Source of the DNA: Papio anubis
Taxonomy: Eukaryota > Chordata > Mammalia > Primates > Cercopithecidae
Direction of reading: 5' to 3'
DNA length: 64,000 nt
Assembly: GCF_008728515.1 (NCBI RefSeq)
Contig: NC_044986.1
Location: 66,639,159 to 66,703,158, forward strand
Below are positions 57,233-64,000 of this stretch, piece after piece. Position numbers and translations under genes: made by a program. The notes below the pieces were generated by a model. The model was not told where the DNA came from. It ran no database searches and worked only from the letters and a program-made list of their open reading frames with translations. Every line of letters starts with the position of its first letter. The stretch's first letter is position 1.

Positions 57233-57755
57233 ACGAGGTGAGACTAGAGAAATAGGGCCAAACGCTAGAAAGCCTTGGAAGGCATTATATGAGGATTGAA
57301 CTTTCTCCCAAGAGCAATGGGAAACTTAAGAAGGGTTTTTAATGGGAAAATAACATGATCAGAATTGCATTAAGAAAAGGTACTATCAGCAGCTTAGAAC
57401 TTGGATTGAGGTTTAATAAGACTAGAGGCAGGGAGACCAATGCAGTCCACTGCAGGGCCCCAGATGAAAGATGGTGGTGGTTTCCTGAACTTTGGGTGGC
57501 AAAAGAGAAGGCTGATTACAGAGCTGTGTTCAAGGTAGAATCAGTAGAATTATTGATTGAATAGCGTGGAAGAGGAGAGAGGTGGAGATTTGAGGATGAG
57601 TCCCAGGTTTCTGGCTACAAGAACTGGTTGAGTTGAATGGTGTGTCATTTACTGAGAGAGTCTGGGTGAAATGGTGGGTATTATACCAAACACTGCTAGC
57701 TCCCTACCCAATGGCCATATTACCTTCTCTTTTCTAGCAGAATCCTGATTTTGTT
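57233..57755 (+). repeat. Old interspersed repeat, family not assigned (part 2)
   Basis: gagcaatgggaaacttaaga, ggaaaataacatgatcagaa and ggatgagtcccaggtttctg continue the pattern of part 1. The 69-codon frame at 57355 is part of it, not a gene. Confidence 0.5.
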
Positions 57756-57762
57756 CAAGAGA

Positions 57763-58080
57763 CTGGGTGTGGTGGCTCACGCCTGTAATCCCAGCACTTT
57801 AGGAGGCTGAGGAGGACGGATCACCTCAGGTCAGGAGTTCAAGACTAACCTGCCCAACATGGCGAAATCCTGTCTTTACTAAAAATACAAAAATTAGTTG
57901 GGCGTGTTGGCACGTGTCTGTAATCCCAGCTACTCAGGAGGCTGAGGCAGGAGAATCGCTTGAACCCAGGAGGCAGAGGTTGCAGTGAGCCGAGATAGAG
58001 AGATATATATATACGCCACTGCACTCTAGCCTAGGCAACAAGAGCAAAACCTCTGTCTCAAAAAATACATAAAATAAAAT
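57763..58080 (+). mobile_element. Alu with internal (TA)n insertion
   Basis: agagagatatatatatacg interrupts gccgagat..gccactgcac near 57995-58015. Confidence 0.9.
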
Positions 58081-58152
58081 AAAAAGAAGCTACTGTCTTG
58101 TGCACACCTTTGCCTCAGGGCAGCCAGCCATTCCTTCATCTTCATGAAGTGA

Positions 58153-58454
58153 GATTTTTTTTTTTTTTTTTGAGACTGAGTCTCCCTCTATCACCAGGTT
58201 GGAGTGCGGTGGTGCGATCTCAGCTCACTGCAACCTCTGCCCTCCTGGGTTCAAGTGATTCTCTTGCCTCAGCCTCCCGAGTAGCTGGGATTACAGGCAC
58301 TTGCCACCATGCCTGGCTAATTTTTGTATTTTTAGTAGAGACGGGGTTTCACCATGTTGTCCAGGCTGGTCTTGAACTCCTGACCTCTGGTGATCCACCT
58401 GCTTTGGCCTCCCAAAGTGCTGGGATTATAGGTGTGAGCCACTGTGCCTGGCCT
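58153..58454 (-). mobile_element. Alu
   Basis: Complete minus-strand copy. Confidence 0.9.
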
Positions 58455-58459
58455 CCACT

Positions 58460-58975
58460 TTGATTTTTAAACTTGAAGGGATGCGATGTGGACAGTCCTT
58501 AGGTTTCCTAAAGAATACTGAGGAAGTTTTAAAATTACTTTTTGGCTATAGTTAGGCCTTTAGAATATATTAGTAATATATATCTAGAATATAATAGAAA
58601 TTATTTGTGAAGGTATTTGTTGCAACTTGATTATCCTTAAAGAAAGTCATAATCTAAGATGGCTGGCTCTGTCTTCCTGGAACGCCACTTTTAGCAACAT
58701 TGTTTATAATTTAGTAAGCGGTCCTCTCCCTTCCTCCCAAGTACTTCATAATGGTTGTGTAAACTGTTAACTGATGTAAGATCAGTCCAAAACAATTTAA
58801 TCACCCAAAACAATTGAATCGCCTTTTGTGTCCTGGGTAGTCTCTGCTCTCAGTATAGAAATTAGTACTTCAGATGCCTACGGAGTGCATAGGATGTAAA
58901 CCCAGCCTAGCCTGGGAGTAAATTCAGAAGTGAAGTATACAACCAGTTTTTCTAGTGTGAGAATTTTTAAACAAT
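58460..58975. other. Intergenic unique sequence
   Basis: No recognisable gene or element. Confidence 0.5.
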
Positions 58976-58978
58976 AAA

Positions 58979-59266
58979 TTTTTTTTTGAGACGGAGTCTC
59001 GCTCTGTCACCCAGGCTGGAGTGCAACGGCTCAATCTCGGCTCACTGCATCCTCCGCCTCCCAGGTTCAAGCAATTCTCCTGCCTCAGCTTCCCGAGTAG
59101 CTGGGATTACAGGCATGCGCCACCATGCCCAACTAATTTTTGTATTCTTAGTAGAGACAGGGTTTCACCATGTTGACCAGGATGGTCTCAATCTCTTGAC
59201 CTCGTGACCTGCCCACCTCAGCCTCCCAAAGTGCTGAGATTATAGGCATGAGCCACCACGCCCAGC
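58979..59266 (-). mobile_element. Alu
   Basis: Complete minus-strand copy with short T tract. Confidence 0.9.
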
Positions 59267-59629
59267 CAAGGAATGAGTTTTAAATGAGCAAAGACAATCA
59301 TGACTGCCAGTGACTTTTTTCAGTCATGTAAATGTGATACAGTACTGTCCAATGGGTTGAAGGGAAGGCTGCTAGAGGGTTTCTGGAACATTTTTCCTTT
59401 ATCTTAAGAAGAGTATAGTTCCACATGCTTGTTTGAAGTCACAGAGATTTGGGAGCTGTTTGTTACAGCAGCATAATCTAGGAAGAGCTGATTAATACAA
59501 ATGGCTAACAGTGCTGCAGTTTTCTTATGAGATCTCCACCATGAGGAGAGTTTGCCTGGGAACCAAGCTGCCATGCAGAAATCAGCAAAACAGAAAGATG
59601 GAAATAACTTGTGTTCTTAAGATATTATT

Positions 59630-59940
59630 GGCTGGACACAATGGCTCACGCCTGTAATCCCAGCACTTTGGGAGGCCGAGGCAGGCGGATCATGAGATCA
59701 GGAGATCGAGATCATCCTGGCTAACACGGTGAAACCCCGTCTCTACTAAAAATACCAAAAAAAAAAAAAAAAAAAAAAAAAAAATTAGCCGGGCATGGTG
59801 GCAGGCACCTGTAGTCCCAGCCACTCGGGAGGCTGAGGCAGGATAATGGTGTGAGCCCAGGAGGCAGAACTTGCAGTGAGCTGAGATCACTCCACTGCAC
59901 TCCAGCCCGAGCGGCAGGGCAAGACCCCATCTCAAAAAAA
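59630..59940 (+). mobile_element. AluY-like with long mid-element A tract
   Basis: An uninterrupted A run of about 27 bases at 59757-59783 lies in the linker between the arms. Confidence 0.9.
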
Positions 59941-60172
59941 AATATATATATATATATATTTTTTTTTTTGAGCTACTGATTTAACTAACCCCGAACTACT
60001 TTGCCTCTGAACTTCTTGTCTCATTAGATAATAAATTCCTTGCAGTTTAAACCGTTAAATGGAAAGTTTCTATGACTTGAAACCAAAAATGTCTTGGCTA
60101 AGGCAGACTGGTAGCTTGAAAAAGGAGCGAAATTCTGACACATGCTACAACAAGAATGTAACTTGAAGACAT

Positions 60173-60505
60173 GAACCTTCGCCATGTTGGCCTGGCTGGT
60201 CTCGAACTCCTGGCCTCAAATGATCCACCCACCTCGGCCTCCCAAAGTGCTAGGATTACAGGTGTGAGCCACTGCGCCCGGCCAAGACTACATTCTCTTC
60301 TCATGTTCTTCCTACTTCTTTGCTACTCATATCTCATTCTCCCTCTCAGCCTTCTTCATTTCATCGTCTTAATCATCATTGTCTTTCTTATTTCTCATGT
60401 TCTCTCTCTCTCTAGAGAGATACTCTCTGTCTACATTATCTCATGTATATCTTTGGTGTCAGCTACCACCTGGAAGTCCTATAACATGAAAACTTTCAAA
60501 TTTAT
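60173..60505 (+). repeat. Duplicated segment, copy 2 (without the extra Alu)
   Basis: Partial minus-strand Alu arm (60173-60283), then tcatttcatcgtcttaatca through tcctataacatgaaaacttt, as in copy 1. Confidence 0.9.
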
Positions 60506-60514
60506 ATTGAAATC

Positions 60515-61140
60515 TATTGTTATGTTCAGTGAAATAAGCCAAATAAGAAAAGGGCCAATAGTGTGTACCTCCACTTATGTGAGGTACCTAGAATAGTGGA
60601 ATTCACAGAGACAGACAGAAGAGTGGTGGTTGTCAGGGCCTAGAAAGAAGGAGGAAAAAGGAGTTATTGTTTAATGGATGTGGAGTTTCAGTCTGGGGAG
60701 ATGAAAAAATTCTGGAGGCTGGGTGCCATGGCTCACGCCTGTAACCCAGCACTTTGGGAGGTCGAGGTGGGTGGATCACTTGAGGTCAGGAGTTCAAGAC
60801 CAGCCTGGCCAACACAGCAAAACCCCATCTCTACTAAAAATACAAAAAATTAGCTGGGCCTTGTAGTATGCACCTGTAGTCCCAACTACTCAGGAGGCTG
60901 AGGCAGGAGAATCACTTTAATCCGGGAGGCGGAGGTTGCAGTGAGCTAAGATCGCACCACTGCACTCTAGTCTAGGCAGCAGAGCGAGATTGTCTCAAAA
61001 AAAAAAGAAAGAAAAAAGGAAAGAAGTTCTGGAGATGGATGGTGGTGATGGTTGTACAATATGAGTGTTCATGCCACTGAACTGTACATTTAAAAATGGT
61101 TTAGATGGTAAAAAACAATTATAAAAGCAGATATATCTTT
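60515..61140 (+). mobile_element. L1M 3' end split by Alu
   Basis: gtggtggttgtcagggccta near 60625 and gatggttgtacaatatgagt near 61045. A plus-strand Alu (60717-61013) interrupts it with flanks ttctggag on both sides. Confidence 0.82.
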
Positions 61141-61199
61141 TTTCCAAACAAACAAAGTTTGAGACATCTGAGATTAAGTTACTCCAAAATTTGTACATA

Positions 61200-62120
61200 G
61201 GATGGTGTATCAGCTAAAGTCAACCAGAGAAACAAAAGCTACTCAAAGTGTTTAAGACAAGAACTTTAAGGCGGGGAGTTGGTCAATAGATAATAAAAGA
61301 GTTGAGAAACCAAACAGAGATTGGCAATGGCAAGAAGCCACTATCATCTCTAGGCTGGAGAGATGGGAGCAAGAGGCACAGTCACCCAGAGGGAGGAGTG
61401 CAGGGTCTCTGGGTGGAGCTGGCAGCACAGTGGGCCTGTTTATCTGTACAGAGTTGCTGCTGGAGATGCTGCCTGAGGTAGAAAAGGAAGGGAGACACAC
61501 CCCTTCCCTTCCTCAACCACTCCTCCAATCTCCTGTCTGTGTCTCCATTGACTGGGCCCAAATGGTAAGCCAGCTTTAGTTAGTCAGTTTTTACCTGTTT
61601 ATGCTGCTGTAACAAACAATATAAAAAATCTCATTTGCTTATGAGAATGAACACGTATTTCTTGTTTGGGTTCCATGGTGGTGACAACGGGTCAGCTGTG
61701 GTTCTGCCCCATCTGCCTTCCTATTTTCAGCTCAGACTGAAGTAGCATCCCCCATCTTGGTCTTGCCGCAGAGGGAAAAAAGAAATGGCAAACCGTACAA
61801 TGGCTCACAAGCTTTTGCTCAGGAATGGTATATGTCACTTTCACTCATTCTAAGCACAAAGTCCTATGACTTTGGGCATGGACGTATGAATACTCCCCTA
61901 GGGGGAACTGCAAATGCGTAACCATGTTTAAGACTGTATAATCCTCCTACAGGGAGAGAAGCAATTAACTAGGAACGATAATACCCTCTATTACAAGTCC
62001 ACCTTCTTAGTCATAAATGTTCATCTCTCCCTTTTTGCAGGAAAAACACACTCACTCTCCCTAAAGAGTGACACCAAAAGTCTCAAACAATCCTGGTATC
62101 AAGTTTAGTATCTCATGATA
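61200..62120. repeat. Old repeat-derived sequence, family not assigned
   Basis: 61205-61560 and 61576-62000 look like common old mammalian repeats (gtgtatcagctaaagtcaac; tgctgctgtaacaaacaata; ggtcagctgtggttctgccc). No gene. Confidence 0.5.
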
Positions 62121-62204
62121 ATTTCAACATTATGTCCAGATACTGCTCCTCGTCATCCAGAGATGTAAGCAAATGTGACCTATCACCCCACATCTATATC
62201 TTTT

Positions 62205-62395
62205 TATTGTTGCTGTTTTTAAGACAGGATCTCACTCTGTCACCTAGACTGGAGTGCAATGGCACAATCTCAGCTTATTGCAGCCTCAACTTCCCAGGCT
62301 CAAGTGATCCTCCCACGTCAGCCTCCCAAGTAGCTGGGACCACAGGTGCACGCCACCACACCCAGCTAATCTTTTATAGAGAAAAGGTTTCCCTA
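62205..62395 (-). mobile_element. Partial Alu (right-arm portion)
   Basis: Minus-strand sequence from aagacaggatctcactctgt to cacacccagctaatc, then a short remnant of the linker. The phrase cccacatctatatct occurs on both sides (62187, 62396), a likely target duplication. Confidence 0.85.
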
Positions 62396-64000
62396 TCCCA
62401 CATCTATATCTGACGTGCAATGGTCAAACAAAGACAGAATAAGCACTGAAATTAACACTCCCATTCATAAACAGAAAGAACATCAGTGGTTCTTAGACTT
62501 CCAAATCTTTCTGGGTCTAGGAAATGTTCTTTCATTTGGTCCCAGTTCAGCTACCTGGAAGTAGCCCCCTGGTATCATTCTTGAGGGCACTTGGCTTTAC
62601 CCTCTGCATTATCCTTCTTGGCCATATCTATTATAGAAAATATCCACTCCATGAGGATTGAGTAGCTTTCTCAGCCTCCTTCCTGCCCACAGAAACTTCA
62701 GAGCCCAAAGGTTTTTCCCCAACAGTCATAGTCCCTTTTAAGCCAGGCTGGTGTGTCTTTGGCTTCACAATGTCCTTGAAAGCTTTGATAGTGCTTTACC
62801 TGTCTGATTCTAGTCAGCACTGTGTGTCAATCACCACACCTATAATTCTTTGCTTTCTGGGCATAATTACTAAGGTAACTTGAACAGGCCTCCATGGGAG
62901 AACCATGCCTTTGGTCTGTTTTCCCTGAGCCGTTTTATCCAACAAAGGACTTACTCGGAGGTGTTGCTCAGCCCCTTGGTCTGTCCCAAGGCTAAGTTTT
63001 AAGTTGAGACTTAATCAACTTCATGAATCAAAGTATGTCTCAATATCTACCTTTATTGTTTGGAGATGAACAACAGTTGCATCTATCAACCCTGGAACTT
63101 CTGGATTCTCTCTTTTTCCTTTCATCCTTGCTTACAAAACACCAAGTTCTTTTCTGAGTTCATCTATTTATTATAGAATCCTGTCAAGTCCAGCTAAAAG
63201 CAACCAAGTCACATTCGTAATAATCTGTTTCCCACCTCTCTGCCTAAAACCACATGCTACTTAGTATATTGCCTGTCTTTCAGGTGATCAAAGGCTACGT
63301 TTTCCTTGCTGCCTACCACTGGGCCCCAAAGGCAACAATACACATTTTGGGACAGCATTCTGCTCTTGGTACCAATTGCTCTATTAGTCAGTTTTTCTAG
63401 ATAATATTGTAATAAACAACCCCTTACCCCAGTTCAAAAGTGAATTCACCATCTCTCCCTTGAGTCTTCTATCTCAGTTAATGATGCAGTATCTGCCCAG
63501 TCAGCTAACCTGGAAGTTCCTCTGGGTTCTTCCTGGTTGACCTCTGAGGCAGCCATTGGTGGTACCCACCTAACACCTGTTCACTCTCCCTCCTTTCTAA
63601 CAGTACTCTGCTCAGAGACATGCATCTACCTACCACCCCTAACTCAGTGCCATCCCCAGCCCCGGACGAGGATCCTGATCAGTCTAAGTTCGTCATAGTT
63701 ATTTCATTCCCCGTGCCCGTGACTGGTCTGGTCATGGGTATGTGACACAGTTCTGGCCGTAGCAATGTAAGGGGAGTTGTGAGAGAGACTTCTGGGAAAG
63801 GATCTCTTGCATCTACGAGAGATACATAGGAGGAGGCCCGCTCTTCTTCTGTTGGACGTTGTCACAGAAATTTGCCAGCCACTGCCTTACAAGCTGGAGG
63901 AGAGGTAGACTTAGGTAATATTGATAAATCTACAATGAAGGTGCATAGTGGGAAAACCTTAACTCTTGATGGTGTCATTAAACTGCTGAATTAACAACCC
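62396..64000. other. Intergenic, old repeat-like, no gene
   Basis: No Alu in this 1.6 kb. 63385-63420 repeats the tagtcagttttt..aataaacaa motif of 61580. 63640-63830 resembles an old DNA/LTR element. No coding gene recognised. Confidence 0.45.

Noticed and set aside
57355..57564. 69-codon frame resembling a small protein
   Set aside because: It falls inside an old interspersed repeat that continues on both sides of an Alu.
1..64000. CRISPR array, operon, phage or other prokaryotic system
   Set aside because: The window is unmistakably primate nuclear DNA. Its repeats are Alu, L1, MIR and microsatellites, with no spaced-repeat arrays or compact gene clusters.

Overview
This is primate nuclear DNA. 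It is saturated with Alu elements on both strands, with L1, MIR and old LTR/DNA-transposon debris between them. About ten of the youngest Alus carry a diagnostic form (ctcaagcctg near the 5' end and gatccggccactgc or close variants in the right arm) that is typical of Old World monkey AluY lineages rather than human ones. The source is therefore most likely a macaque, baboon or related cercopithecid. There is one 100-N assembly gap at 11076-11175.

The window holds one complete protein-coding gene, PPA1 (cytosolic inorganic pyrophosphatase), on the minus strand from about 53.2 kb down to about 23.16 kb. All 11 coding exons were located by splice sites and reading frame. They sum to 870 nt, that is 289 codons plus stop, with no break, and every intron is GT-AG. 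The promoter is a CpG island (about 52.3-53.46 kb) with GC boxes, two NRF1-type palindromes and an E-box, and no TATA box was seen. The 3' UTR ends at an AATAAA at 23182-23187.

Layout: 1-23.1 kb is intergenic sequence downstream of PPA1. It holds Alu clusters, an antisense L1 3' end, a MaLR-like LTR split by L1 ORF1-derived sequence, a long broken plus-strand L1M (about 17.2-22.6 kb), and a dead RPS25 retropseudogene inside it. 23.16-53.2 kb is PPA1; its introns contain many Alus, L1 3' ends, a decayed tRNA-Gly-like sequence and, in intron 1, an IFI27-like retrocopy whose 123-codon reading frame is still open. 53.5-64 kb is upstream intergenic sequence with a MIR, Alus, an internal duplication of about 330 bp (55.7 kb and 60.2 kb), L1 tails and old repeats.

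I found no operon, CRISPR array, phage or other novel multi-gene system. The points most worth following up are the intact sense-strand IFI27-like retrocopy, the triple target-site copy around it, several Alu composites that share one target-site duplication, and the N gap whose flanks rejoin into an uninterrupted Alu.
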